The notes below the pieces were generated by a model. It saw only the letters and a program-made list of their open reading frames with translations. It did not search any database and had not been told where the DNA came from. Shown here piece by piece: positions 14,110 through 21,593 of a DNA stretch of 22,900 bases; positions within the stretch are counted from its first letter, which is position 1, and every line of letters starts with the position of its first letter. Source of the stretch: Anaerolineales bacterium. GTDB taxonomy: Bacteria > Chloroflexota > Anaerolineae > Anaerolineales > DRMV01. Location: contig JALSPT010000252.1 in the NCBI GenBank assembly GCA_026985785.1, forward strand, positions 1-22,900, in the 5' to 3' direction. A program made the translations under genes and the position numbers.

Positions 14110-14138
14110 AGTATAACACAAAGGGAAAGGGAAGTCAA
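14110..14138 (-). promoter_or_regulatory. yceD-rpoD promoter overlapping the rdgB start codon
   Basis: On the - strand TTGACT (14138-14133) and TATACT (14115-14110) are separated by 17 nt, close to the sigma-70 consensus. The -35 element overlaps the first base of the rdgB ATG at 14138 on the + strand, so the two divergent genes cannot be separated. The transcript would start near 14103, about 32 nt before the GTG of yceD. Confidence 0.8.
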
Positions 14139-14791
14139 TGAGAATAGAACATAATTTCAGCCGCCCGCCGCTGATGGTTGCCACCGGCAACCGAGGCAAA
14201 CAACGGGAATACCGGGAACTCCTGAAGGGGTTGCCTTTCACCCTGGTCTTTCCGCAAGACGTGGCCGCAGAAGTTGCGCCGAAGGTGGAAGAAAGCGGGG
14301 CGACCTACGCCCAAAACGCGGCTTTGAAGGCCCGCGCTTGGGCGGAGGCTACCGGCTGGCTGACCTTAGCCGACGATTCGGGGCTGGAAGTGGCAGCGTT
14401 GGGAGGCGCGCCGGGGCTGTATTCGGCGCGCTTTGCCCCGCAGCCCCACGCCACCGACGCCGACCGACGCCGCTACCTGCTGGCTCAACTGGCAGGCAAG
14501 CCCCAACCCTGGCAAGCGCGCTTCGTATGCGTGATCGCGGTGGCAACGCCGGAAGGGACGTTGCATTTTGCCGAGGGGGTGTGCCAGGGGGAGATCATAG
14601 CCCAAGAGCGGGGCGAGCACGGCTTTGGTTACGACCCCCTCTTCCTCTTGCCCGAACTGGGCCTGACGATGGCCGAACTCCCGCCAGAAGAGAAAAACCG
14701 CCGCAGCCACCGGGCGCGCGCCGCGGCCGCCATCCGCCCCATCCTGCAAGCGTTAGCCTCCCCCCAACACCTCGGCGGTGAAAGCCGCTAA
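14138..14791 (+). CDS. rdgB: XTP/dITP pyrophosphatase (RdgB/HAM1, non-canonical purine NTP cleansing)
   Basis: The enzyme hydrolyses dITP, XTP and similar deaminated purine nucleotides to the monophosphates. The 217-residue product has TGNRGK (16-21), the DDSGLEV catalytic loop (79-85), GFGYDPLF (162-169) and SHRARA (190-195), all in family order. The ATG at 14138 has a GGGAAG-type RBS; it gives about 12 extra residues before the first core strand. A later ATG (14174) lacks an RBS. A TATAAC at 14112-14117 may be its -10. The 3' end overlaps the convergent hydrolase gene by 39 nt. Confidence 0.93.
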   Translation: MRIEHNFSRPPLMVATGNRGKQREYRELLKGLPFTLVFPQDVAAEVAPKVEESGATYAQNAALKARAWAEATGWLTLADDSGLEVAALGGAPGLYSARFAPQPHATDADRRRYLLAQLAGKPQPWQARFVCVIAVATPEGTLHFAEGVCQGEIIAQERGEHGFGYDPLFLLPELGLTMAELPPEEKNRRSHRARAAAAIRPILQALASPQHLGGESR

Positions 14792-15532
14792 AGCCTCGGC
14801 AACCGCCTCAGGCTGCTCCAGCATCACCATGTGGCCCGCGTCGCGCACGGTGACCAGCCGAGCACGAGGGATTTCCCGCGCCAGGTGTTCGCCGTAATGG
14901 AAAGGGGTCATCTTGTCTGCCGTGCCGTGAATCACCACGGCAGGCACATCGATCTGGCTCAAGCGGGCATCCACATTGAAGCGATCGCAGGCGGTAAAAT
15001 CATTGTGTAAAACGGTGGGGCGCACTTCCAGCATTCGCTGGGTGGCCAACTGGCGCAGACGCGGCGGGGCTGTTGGGCTAAACGCCCATTTCATCACCGT
15101 TTCCACGGCTAAGGGAAAAGTTTCCGGCTGCGCCGTGCTGGCCAACAAGCGAGGATTGACGGGGAGACGCGCGCCGGTGGCCACCAGACCCAAAGCACGC
15201 ACCCGGCGGGGATGTTCCAACGCCAGGGTCAGCACAATGGCACCGCCCATGCTGTGTCCCACCCAGAATGCGGGCGGCAGGCCGATGGCTTCCGCCCAGG
15301 CCACCAAGCGGTCGGCATAGGCCGCGATTTCTTGCTCACCCACCCCCGCCGAGCGGCCATGGCCTGGCAAATCGACCGCCAACACCCATTGCGCCGGTAA
15401 GCGGCGCACCTGAGGCGGCCAATGCAGATGGGTTCCCCCCGCACCATGTACCAGCACCACCGGCATGGCGGCACGCTCGACATCGGGGCGCAAGTCGGAT
15501 TCGGTGTAGTACAAACCTTCGGCCTGAGGCAT
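14753..15532 (-). CDS. Alpha/beta-hydrolase fold protein
   Basis: The 259-residue protein has oxyanion-hole HGAGG (29-33), the nucleophile elbow GHSMGG with S94, D206 in HGTADKMTP and H234 in DAGHMVMLEQPE, a complete Ser-Asp-His triad. There is no signal peptide, so it acts in the cytosol. Such proteins are esterases, lipases or C-C hydrolases; the substrate cannot be read here. ATG 15532 has AGGAG 6 nt upstream and lies 9 nt after the sensor-kinase stop, so the two genes form an operon. Its 3' end overlaps rdgB on the opposite strand by 39 nt. Confidence 0.88.
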   Translation of the reverse strand: MPQAEGLYYTESDLRPDVERAAMPVVLVHGAGGTHLHWPPQVRRLPAQWVLAVDLPGHGRSAGVGEQEIAAYADRLVAWAEAIGLPPAFWVGHSMGGAIVLTLALEHPRRVRALGLVATGARLPVNPRLLASTAQPETFPLAVETVMKWAFSPTAPPRLRQLATQRMLEVRPTVLHNDFTACDRFNVDARLSQIDVPAVVIHGTADKMTPFHYGEHLAREIPRARLVTVRDAGHMVMLEQPEAVAEALAAFTAEVLGGG

Positions 15533-15541
15533 CGCAGGCTC

Positions 15542-16924
15542 CTATGGCGTCAAGCGCCCCTGCCGTAAACGCTCGGCGGCGTCATCGGAAAGCGGAATCC
15601 ACAAACGGATGGTCGTCCCTGCACCTTCGGCACTATGAATTTCCAATTGGCCGTTGATCAGTTCGGCGCGCTCTTGCATATTGATCATCCCCAGGCTACC
15701 ACGATACTCGTAATTGTTGGTCACCGCGCCAAGATCGAAGCCCACACCGTCGTCCCGCACTTCCAGCACAGCGACGTCAGGGCGAAGCAGTTTCAAACGC
15801 ACCCAAACGTGCTCCGCGCGGGCATGTTTGCGGGCGTTGTTGACAGCCTCTTCCGCAATGGTAAACACCGTGGTCTGCTGACCGGCATCCAGCATCTCCA
15901 CTACCCGCTCATCGGCTTCGACAACGACGTTTTGATTGTAAAGTTGATGGAACTTTTCGGCCATGGCCTGCAACGCCGCAGAGAGCCCCTCGGTCTCCAG
16001 CACCAACGGTCGCAAAGTAAAGAGCAGATGGCGGATTTCCTTGGTGGCGTGCCTCGCCAGGTCTTCCACCTTGGCAAGTTCTCCAACTGCGGCCTGAGGG
16101 TTTTGCTGCATCAACCGACGGATAAGGCTGACACGCATCGCAATGGCGGCAATGGTCTGCGTTGGTCCATCATGGAGATCACGCGCCAATTTGCGGCGGG
16201 CTTCCTCTTCCACCTCGGTAAGGCGCTGTTTCTCCCGCTCCAGGTCATGGTAGAGACGGGCATTCTGGATAGCCGTGGTGGCCTGCCGCCCAAGGAATTC
16301 CAGCAATTCCACGCGTTCGGCGGTAAAAAATTCCCTCTCAGGATGGGCGTACAACAAAAGGCCATACACTTCCAGCCCCCCCGTCAGCGGGTAGAGGTAG
16401 GCGCTATGCGCCGCATGCAGCGCGGCAATCTGTCGCAGTTCGGGGTCGCTTGCCGGCTCGCGCAGCAGCACAGGTTGCCGCTGCTCCACCACCTCTGCCA
16501 CCCCACCGCGGGCCGCTGAGAGGCCCACACGCATATCCGCGTGGGTAAAGCGCCGCGCCGAGGCCACCCGCAACACCCCCTGTTGGTCGAAAAGGAGCAC
16601 CGCGGCAACCAACGGCTCAGGGCGGCTGGCGTCTCCCGGCGTGAGCGCTTGAATGGCCACGTCCAACGCCAGATCAAGCACTCGCTGGTAATTAAGCGTG
16701 GCGGTCAACGCCTGAGAAAGGTCATCCAAGAGCGCAATTCGCGTCATGCACTCCTCACGCGCTTGTTGACGCAAGTGCTGCTTCAATCGCCGAATATGTA
16801 CCTGGCAAGCGCGCCGCACGCCCAACGTCCCCACCCCCCACCCCAGCGCCAAGCCGACAGCCAGGCCGATGAGCAGGATAGCAGGCCAGAACAACGGGTT
16901 CCCAGCAAAGGAAGACAGGGACAT
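15542..16924 (-). CDS. GAF-domain sensor histidine kinase, NarL/HisKA_3 type
   Basis: The 460-residue protein has one N-terminal membrane helix (about residues 11-34), a coiled linker, a GAF-like domain (about 66-225) and a HisKA_3 dimerisation helix with the phosphoacceptor H251 in LARDLHDGPTQTIAA. The ATPase domain has the N-box EEAVNNARKHA (358-368), G1 DDGVGFD (391-397) and G2 GSLGMINMQERA (409-420). Such kinases signal to NarL/FixJ response regulators; none is adjacent, so it appears orphan. The start is taken as ATG 16924, because a TATTAT box lies exactly 6 nt upstream (leaderless transcript). An upstream in-frame ATG at 16942 overlaps that promoter. Confidence 0.92.
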   Translation of the reverse strand: MSLSSFAGNPLFWPAILLIGLAVGLALGWGVGTLGVRRACQVHIRRLKQHLRQQAREECMTRIALLDDLSQALTATLNYQRVLDLALDVAIQALTPGDASRPEPLVAAVLLFDQQGVLRVASARRFTHADMRVGLSAARGGVAEVVEQRQPVLLREPASDPELRQIAALHAAHSAYLYPLTGGLEVYGLLLYAHPEREFFTAERVELLEFLGRQATTAIQNARLYHDLEREKQRLTEVEEEARRKLARDLHDGPTQTIAAIAMRVSLIRRLMQQNPQAAVGELAKVEDLARHATKEIRHLLFTLRPLVLETEGLSAALQAMAEKFHQLYNQNVVVEADERVVEMLDAGQQTTVFTIAEEAVNNARKHARAEHVWVRLKLLRPDVAVLEVRDDGVGFDLGAVTNNYEYRGSLGMINMQERAELINGQLEIHSAEGAGTTIRLWIPLSDDAAERLRQGRLTP

Positions 16925-16930
16925 AGGCCT

Positions 16931-16936
16931 ATAATA
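16931..16936 (-). promoter_or_regulatory. -10 box for the GAF sensor kinase (leaderless start)
   Basis: TATTAT (16936-16931 on the - strand) is followed by exactly 6 nt and then the ATG at 16924, so transcription would start at the A of the start codon. It is just downstream of the tRNA-Val terminator. No strong -35 is visible. Confidence 0.5.
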
Positions 16937-16974
16937 CTCCATTTTGGGTGATAGCAGAAGGCTTTTCGGGAACG

Positions 16975-17003
16975 AAAAAGCCCCGGCCTTTTCTGACCGG
17001 GGC
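16975..17003 (-). terminator. Rho-independent terminator of the tRNA-Val gene
   Basis: On the - strand GCCCCGGTC (17003-16995), a 6-nt loop and GGCCGGGGC (16988-16980) pair over 9 bp with one G-U pair, then five T residues (16979-16975). It begins only 2 nt after the encoded CCA end. Confidence 0.9.
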
Positions 17004-17005
17004 CC

Positions 17006-17082
17006 TGGTGGGCGCGAAGGGACTTGAACCCCTGACCTCATCAATGTGAGTGATGCGCTCTAACCAACTGAGCTACGCGCCC
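17006..17082 (-). tRNA. tRNA-Val (anticodon CAC)
   Basis: A complete cloverleaf folds on the - strand: acceptor GGGCGCG/CGCGCCC, D-arm GCTC/GAGC, anticodon arm CATCA/TGATG with loop CTCACAT (anticodon CAC, codon GTG), variable AGGTC and T-arm AGGGG-TTCAAGT-CCCTT (one G-U pair). The discriminator is A, and the 3' CCA (17008-17006) is encoded in the DNA. The mature body without CCA is 74 nt. It has its own promoter and terminator. Confidence 0.97.
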
Positions 17083-17095
17083 ACAAGCAGGACGC

Positions 17096-17124
17096 ATTAT
17101 AGCAAAGGGCAAAGCAGTTGGCAA
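17096..17124 (-). promoter_or_regulatory. Promoter of tRNA-Val
   Basis: On the - strand TTGCCA (17124-17119), 17 nt of spacer and a perfect TATAAT (17101-17096) form a near-consensus promoter. The predicted start near 17089 is 7 nt before the mature tRNA 5' end. Confidence 0.85.
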
Positions 17125-17226
17125 GGTTTCGTGCGCCATGCAATGCACAAACGCCACAGGAAGAGCGAGGAAGACGCGAGTGCTACCCCTCCCCCCACCG
17201 AGCGTAGGCCAACCTCAGAGAAGCGC

Positions 17227-17256
17227 TTGGCAGGCGCGTGAAGGGCATGGTAGTAT
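17227..17256 (+). promoter_or_regulatory. Promoter of the MGMT gene (leaderless, extended -10)
   Basis: TTGGCA (17227-17232), 18 nt of spacer and TAGTAT (17251-17256) preceded by TGG (17248-17250), an extended -10. The ATG at 17263 follows after exactly 6 nt, so +1 would be the A of ATG. No Shine-Dalgarno is present. Confidence 0.6.
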
Positions 17257-17262
17257 TGAAAC

Positions 17263-17787
17263 ATGCCACGCTATACCGCATTGATCGACGTCCCTGGATG
17301 GGGACAAATTGGTGTCACGGTCACAGTCAAAGGGTTAGCGGCTGTGTTGTGGGGGGAAAGCGCGACGCGCGCCCGGAGAGGTTTGAGCGGCAAGGCAGAC
17401 ACTCCTACCACAGCAGCGTTGCGCTGTAGCGCCAACCGCTGGCTGGTACACTTGCAAGAATACTTGAGCGGCCATCGCCGCCATTTCCCGATGGAGATCG
17501 CCTGGGAAACATTGCCGCCTTTCCAACGGCAGGTTTTGCAGGCGGTCGCGGCCATCCCCTACGCCGAAACGCGCACTTACGGCCAGATCGCTGCCGCCAG
17601 CGGGCATCCCAGGGCTGCACGGGCCGTGGGGCAGGCCGTCGCGCGAAACCCCATGCCGTTGGTCATCCCCTGCCACCGGGTGGTGGCAGCCAACGGCTCA
17701 CTGGGTGGCTACAGCGGCCCCGGCGGCCTGGCCACCAAAGCCCGCCTGCTGGCGCTGGAGCAAGGTGCACCGGAGGCAACCCAATGA
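17263..17787 (+). CDS. ogt: Methylated-DNA--protein-cysteine methyltransferase (MGMT/Ogt)
   Basis: This suicide repair protein removes O6-alkyl groups from guanine onto its own cysteine. The 174-residue product has the C-terminal ATase domain with the helix-turn-helix segment TYGQIAAASGHPRAARAVGQA (105-125), R120 as the likely arginine finger, the Asn hinge N129 and the active-site PCHRV with C137. The segment LGGYSGGxxxK is present in modified form (LGGYSGPGGLATK, 147-159). It is probably translated from a leaderless message. Its stop overlaps the DUF2344 start as ATGA, so the two are coupled. Confidence 0.94.
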   Translation: MPRYTALIDVPGWGQIGVTVTVKGLAAVLWGESATRARRGLSGKADTPTTAALRCSANRWLVHLQEYLSGHRRHFPMEIAWETLPPFQRQVLQAVAAIPYAETRTYGQIAAASGHPRAARAVGQAVARNPMPLVIPCHRVVAANGSLGGYSGPGGLATKARLLALEQGAPEATQ

Positions 17788-18467
17788 CATCGCCCCCACC
17801 CGCCGAGAAGCCCCTGCGCATCCGTCTGACTTACGCCAAGACCGAGGCCATGCGCTATACCAGCCACTTAGACGTCCAGCGCACCTTGGAGCGCACCTTT
17901 CGCCGCGCCGGCCTGCCGCTGCTCCACAGCCATGGCTACCATCCCCGCCCCAAAATGCACCTCGCCGCCGCCCTGCCGTTGGGCTGCACCGGCGAGCACG
18001 AACTGGCGGACTTTTGGCTCACCGAGCCATGGCCCACGGAAGCGATCGCGTCGGCTTTGCGCCAGGCCGCCCCGCCGGGCATCCGCATCCTCCAGGTCAC
18101 GGTTGTGCCCCCCGATGAGCCTCCCCTCCCCAACCAGGTGGTAGCCTCCGAATACATCCTCACCTTGCTCGATCCCGTGCCCGACCTGGAAGCGCGCCTG
18201 ACCACGCTGCTGGCCGCCGAACACTTGCCGCGCGAGCGGCGTGGCAAAATCTACGACCTGCGCCCCCTCATAGAAAACGCCGCTGTGTTGCCGCCGGATG
18301 AAGCAGGACGGCAACGCCTACAACTGCGGCTGAGCGCCCGCCAGAGTGCCACAGGGCGTCCGGATGAGGTGCTGGACGCACTGGACATCCCTCTGGGGGC
18401 AGCGCGCATCCACCGCACCCGACAATTCCTCCGGATTTCGCCGCCAGCCAACCAAAACCGTGCCTGA
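17784..18467 (+). CDS. DUF2344 / TIGR03936-family protein
   Basis: The 227-residue protein begins with RIRLTYAKTEAMRYTSHLDVQRTLERTFRRAGLP-like sequence (12-45), then HSHGYHPRPKMHLAAALPLG (48-67), the hallmark of the domain annotated as radical-SAM-linked protein. In most genomes it is fused to or directly follows a radical SAM protein of the TIGR03960 type; no such gene lies next to it here. The family function is unknown, although the neighbourhood in other bacteria often includes rne/rng and ribosomal genes. Translation is coupled to ogt by a 4-nt overlap, which may be only organisational. Confidence 0.85.
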   Translation: MTSPPPAEKPLRIRLTYAKTEAMRYTSHLDVQRTLERTFRRAGLPLLHSHGYHPRPKMHLAAALPLGCTGEHELADFWLTEPWPTEAIASALRQAAPPGIRILQVTVVPPDEPPLPNQVVASEYILTLLDPVPDLEARLTTLLAAEHLPRERRGKIYDLRPLIENAAVLPPDEAGRQRLQLRLSARQSATGRPDEVLDALDIPLGAARIHRTRQFLRISPPANQNRA

Positions 18468-18567
18468 AGGCCACCGGCGCGCCTCACCAACTTTACACCT
18501 TTTCCACCAAAAAATATGCGTTTTCTTAGAACCCCCTGCCGCATCAACACCAGCGGACCGCGCGGGG

Positions 18568-18573
18568 TACAAT
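18568..18573 (+). promoter_or_regulatory. Candidate -10 box for the rhomboid/SDH operon
   Basis: TACAAT lies 40 nt before the rhomboid ATG at 18614. No good -35 is seen at the usual distance, so support is moderate. The remaining 18468-18567 gap contains no further feature I can support. Confidence 0.4.
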
Positions 18574-18613
18574 CCAAATACACGCCCTCCATCCCTTTTT
18601 ATGAGGCAGCCCC

Positions 18614-19306
18614 ATGTTCCCCATCAAAGACACCGTGCGTTCGCGCTCTTTCCCCTTGGTCAACTGGTCGCTGATCGCCCTCAACTTGCTGGTCTTCCTC
18701 CACGAAGTCAGCATGAGCCGAGGCGCGTTGCAGCACTTCATCTACACCTACGGCTTGGTGCCCGCCCGGCTGTGGGCGCACCCGTTGCAGGCCTGGCCGA
18801 CCATCTTCACCAGCATGTTCCTGCACGGCGGTTGGTTCCATGTGCTCAGCAACATGTGGGTGCTGTTCATCTTTGGCGACAACGTCGAAGACCGCATGGG
18901 GCCGGGACGCTACCTGATGTTTTACCTCCTCAGCGGCGTGGCCGCCGCGCTGATGCAGGCCTGGGTGCTGCCCACCAGCATGGTTCCCACGGTGGGCGCG
19001 AGCGGCGCCATCGCCGGGGTGCTGGGGGCGTACATGGTGTTCTACCCGCGCGGCCAGGTGTTGACGCTGGTGCCGCTGTTCATCTTCATCACTTTCATGG
19101 AATTACCGGCATGGCTGTTCATCGGGATATGGTTCGTCACCCAATTGTACTCCGGGTGGATGGCGCTGCTGCCTTACGGGGCGCACACGATGGGCGGCGT
19201 CGCCTGGTGGGCACACATCGGCGGTTTTGTGTTCGGTTTCTTGTTCGCCCGCTACTTTGCCCATCGCCCCGACCGCCGCTACCTGGACGAACTTTACCGC
19301 TGGTAA
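18614..19306 (+). CDS. Rhomboid-family intramembrane serine protease
   Basis: The 230-residue protein has six or seven membrane helices. HGGWFHVLSNMW gives H76 and N80, GASGAIAGVLGAY gives nucleophile S130, and WWAHIGGFVFG gives H201: the complete rhomboid catalytic set in the standard GASG form. The loop between helices 1 and 2 is long (about 30-60). GAGG-type RBS sequence (GAGG, 7 nt) precedes the ATG. It is followed 21 nt later by the SDH-type protease gene, so both are probably one operon. It is the second rhomboid in the window and is clearly diverged from the one at 3227-4009. Confidence 0.9.
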   Translation: MFPIKDTVRSRSFPLVNWSLIALNLLVFLHEVSMSRGALQHFIYTYGLVPARLWAHPLQAWPTIFTSMFLHGGWFHVLSNMWVLFIFGDNVEDRMGPGRYLMFYLLSGVAAALMQAWVLPTSMVPTVGASGAIAGVLGAYMVFYPRGQVLTLVPLFIFITFMELPAWLFIGIWFVTQLYSGWMALLPYGAHTMGGVAWWAHIGGFVFGFLFARYFAHRPDRRYLDELYRW

Positions 19307-19327
19307 CCTCATCACAGGAGGCACATC

Positions 19328-20182
19328 ATGAGTGGCAATTTCTGGGACCTCTTCTGGCTGTTCATCATGCTGGCATCGCTGGAGCCGTGGCTCCGGCAAC
19401 GGATGCTGGAAAACGCCCGCGTGCGCATCATGCGCCAGATGGAGAAAAAGCGCGGCTCGCGGGTCATCGCCCTGATCCATCGCCAGGAAACCATGTCGTT
19501 CCTCGGCTTCCCGATGGCGCGCTATATCGACATTCAGGATTCCGAGCAGATCTTGCGCGCCATCAAGTTGACGGACGACAGCGTGCCGATTGACCTGATC
19601 CTGCACACCCCCGGCGGCCTGGTGCTGGCAGCAGAGCAGATCGCCTATGCGCTCAAGAAACACCCTGCCAAAGTGACGGTCTTCGTCCCCCACTACGCGA
19701 TGTCGGGCGGCACGCTGATTTCGCTGGCCGCGGACGAAATCGTGATGGACGAAAACGCCGTGTTGGGCCCGGTTGACCCGCAACTGGGGCAATACGCCGC
19801 GGCTTCCATCCTCAAAGTGGTGGAACAAAAGGACGTCAACCGGGTGGACGACGAAACCCTCATCCTCGCCGACCTTTCCCGCAAGGCCATCCAACAGGTC
19901 AAGCGCACGGTGGTCAAGATTTTGGACGGCAAGATGCCGCCCGACAAGGCCGAGGAACTGGCAGAAACCTTGGCCACAGGCCGCTGGACGCACGATTATC
20001 CCATCACCACGGAAGAAGCCACAGAACTTGGGCTTCCGGTCAGCACCGAGATGCCGGTGGAGGTGTACCGGCTGATGAACCTCTATCCGCAATCGGCGCA
20101 ACGGCGGCCATCGGTGCAGTACATTCCTCTCCCCTACGGCCCCAGCAAGCACAACGGCCACACGCCGGAGCCGAAGAAATAA
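19328..20182 (+). CDS. Membrane-anchored SDH-type Clp-fold serine protease
   Basis: The 284-residue protein has an N-terminal hydrophobic segment (about 5-19), a basic helix (22-44) and a ClpP/SppA-like crotonase-fold domain. That domain shows DLILHTPGGLVLAAEQIA (89-106), the oxyanion or nucleophile region PHYAMSGGTLISLAADEI with S126, and DENAVLGPVDPQLGQ (about 146-160). This pattern matches the serine dehydrogenase proteinase family (SDH_sah). Close relatives are annotated as membrane-linked proteases of unknown substrate. AGGAGG lies 6 nt before the ATG. Co-transcription with a rhomboid suggests joint action on membrane proteins (inference). The C-terminus is polar and proline-rich. Confidence 0.85.
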   Translation: MSGNFWDLFWLFIMLASLEPWLRQRMLENARVRIMRQMEKKRGSRVIALIHRQETMSFLGFPMARYIDIQDSEQILRAIKLTDDSVPIDLILHTPGGLVLAAEQIAYALKKHPAKVTVFVPHYAMSGGTLISLAADEIVMDENAVLGPVDPQLGQYAAASILKVVEQKDVNRVDDETLILADLSRKAIQQVKRTVVKILDGKMPPDKAEELAETLATGRWTHDYPITTEEATELGLPVSTEMPVEVYRLMNLYPQSAQRRPSVQYIPLPYGPSKHNGHTPEPKK

Positions 20183-20192
20183 CCCCCGACCC

Positions 20193-20215
20193 GCCCGCGG
20201 CCTCGCGTCGCGGGC
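20193..20215 (+). terminator. GC-rich hairpin after the SDH protease gene
   Basis: GCCCGCG (20193-20199) and CGCGGGC (20209-20215) form a 7-bp stem with a 9-nt loop, 10 nt after the stop codon. It lacks a T-tract, so it may attenuate rather than end transcription into the macrodomain gene. Confidence 0.35.
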
Positions 20216-20237
20216 TGGCTTCGCGTTGGAGGCGCGT

Positions 20238-20804
20238 ATGGAAGCCTTGCGAAACCGCTCCCTCCCCCATGGAGGGCAATTCCGCCTGCTGCGCGGCGAC
20301 ATCACGGCAGAACCGGTGGACGCCATCGTGAACGCGGCCAACCGCCACCTGATGCATGGCGGCGGGGTAGCCGCGGTGATCGCCCGCAAAGGGGGTGCGG
20401 TCATCACCGAACAATCGGCGGCATGGGTGCGGCAACACGGGCCGGTGCCCCACGACCGCCCGGCCTATACCGATTGCGGCAACCTGCCGTGCCGGTACGT
20501 CATCCACGCCGTGGGGCCGGTGTGGCATGGCGGGCAGGACGACGAAGACGCCAAACTGCGTGCTGCCGTGCAGGGCGCTCTGCGCCGCGCCGACGAACTG
20601 GGGTTACGATCGATCGCCTTCCCCGCCATCAGCACGGGCATCTACGGCTTCCCCAAGCGGCAGGCGGCAGCGGTCATCTTCCAGGCCGTGGAAGATTACT
20701 TCGCCGCGCACCCCGAAAGCGGTGTGGAGGACGTCCGCCTGGTGCTGTACGACCGCCCAACCGTGGAGGCATTTTTGGCCGTTTGGGACGAGCACTATGG
20801 CTGA
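20238..20804 (+). CDS. Macrodomain protein (ADP-ribose binding or hydrolase)
   Basis: The 188-residue, single-domain protein has the macrodomain elements GDIT (20-23), IVNAAN (30-35), GGGVAAVIARKGG (41-53) and the second loop STGIYGFPKR (132-141). The GGGVA form resembles the Af1521-like group more than MacroD, where GVD is usual. Likely activities are binding or removal of ADP-ribose or O-acetyl-ADP-ribose. The ATG at 20238 is preferred over an in-frame TTG at 20226 because GGAGG lies 5 nt upstream of it. It overlaps the next gene, a SpoU methyltransferase, by 8 nt, so the pair is translationally coupled. Confidence 0.92.
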   Translation: MEALRNRSLPHGGQFRLLRGDITAEPVDAIVNAANRHLMHGGGVAAVIARKGGAVITEQSAAWVRQHGPVPHDRPAYTDCGNLPCRYVIHAVGPVWHGGQDDEDAKLRAAVQGALRRADELGLRSIAFPAISTGIYGFPKRQAAAVIFQAVEDYFAAHPESGVEDVRLVLYDRPTVEAFLAVWDEHYG

Positions 20805-21579
20805 AGGCCGCATCACGTCGCGGCGCAACCCACGCATCCAAACGGTGCGGCGGCTCCAGCGCAGCCGTCGCAGCCGTCGGGAGATGGGGCTGTGGGTGGC
20901 CGAAGGGGTGCGGCTGGCCGAAGAGGCGCTGGCGGCAGAGTGGCTGCCGCGATGGGCGCTATACACGCCCAAAATCTCGCCGCGGGGGCAGGCGGTGGTA
21001 GCAGCGCTGCAGGCGCGCGGCGTGCCGTTGTGGGAAGTCCCCCCGGAGGTCTTTGCCGCCGCCAGCGCCACCCAAACGCCGCAGGGCGTGTTGCTGGTGT
21101 TGCCGCGGCGGGCATTGCCATGGCCGGAAAACGCCAACTTCGTGCTCTGGTTGGACGGGGTGCGCGACCCCGGTAACGCTGGGACAATGTTGCGCACGGC
21201 GTGGGCGGCGGGGGTGCAGGGCGTGGTGCTTTCGCCGGATACCGTGGACGCCTTCAACCCCAAAGTGGTGCGGGCGGCGATGGGGGCGCATTTCCATCTT
21301 CCGCTGCGCCGGGCGGCATGGAACGAAGCGGCGGCGCTGAGGGGGGGCAAGGCGGTCTTCCTGGCCGCAGCGGGGGAAGGGGTGCCATACGACCAGGCCG
21401 ATTTTCTGCAGCCTTTGGTGCTGGTGGTGGGGGGCGAAGCCGAGGGTGCCGGCGCGGACGCCCGGCGTGCGGCTACCCAGGCGGTGCACATCCCCATGCC
21501 CGGCGGGGCGGAGTCGCTCAATGCGGCGGTGGCCGCGGCGGTGCTGTTGTTCGAAGTGGTGCGCCAGCGGCGGCGATAA
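20797..21579 (+). CDS. TrmH/SpoU-family RNA 2'-O-methyltransferase
   Basis: The 260-residue SPOUT enzyme has an N-terminal substrate-binding domain (SRRNPRIQTVRRL, EGVRLAEEAL; residues 8-105) similar to RlmB/TsnR proteins. The knotted catalytic domain has motif 1 DPGNAGTMLRTAWAAGV (124-140, with N128 and R133), motif 2 VVGGEAEGAG (210-219, E214) and motif 3 ESLNAAVAAAVLLFE (239-253). It methylates ribose 2'-OH in rRNA or tRNA with AdoMet; the exact target nucleotide is not readable. The start ATG overlaps the macrodomain gene by 8 nt. It converges with recJ, with only 14 nt between the stop codons and a small CCCTCGCGAGGG palindrome there. Confidence 0.92.
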   Translation: MAEGRITSRRNPRIQTVRRLQRSRRSRREMGLWVAEGVRLAEEALAAEWLPRWALYTPKISPRGQAVVAALQARGVPLWEVPPEVFAAASATQTPQGVLLVLPRRALPWPENANFVLWLDGVRDPGNAGTMLRTAWAAGVQGVVLSPDTVDAFNPKVVRAAMGAHFHLPLRRAAWNEAAALRGGKAVFLAAAGEGVPYDQADFLQPLVLVVGGEAEGAGADARRAATQAVHIPMPGGAESLNAAVAAAVLLFEVVRQRRR

Positions 21580-21593
21580 CCCTCGCGAGGGCT

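Noticed and set aside
21580..21591. Bidirectional terminator between the SpoU gene and recJ
   Set aside because: CCCTCGCGAGGG is a palindrome without a loop, followed by only three T residues, so it is too weak to call.
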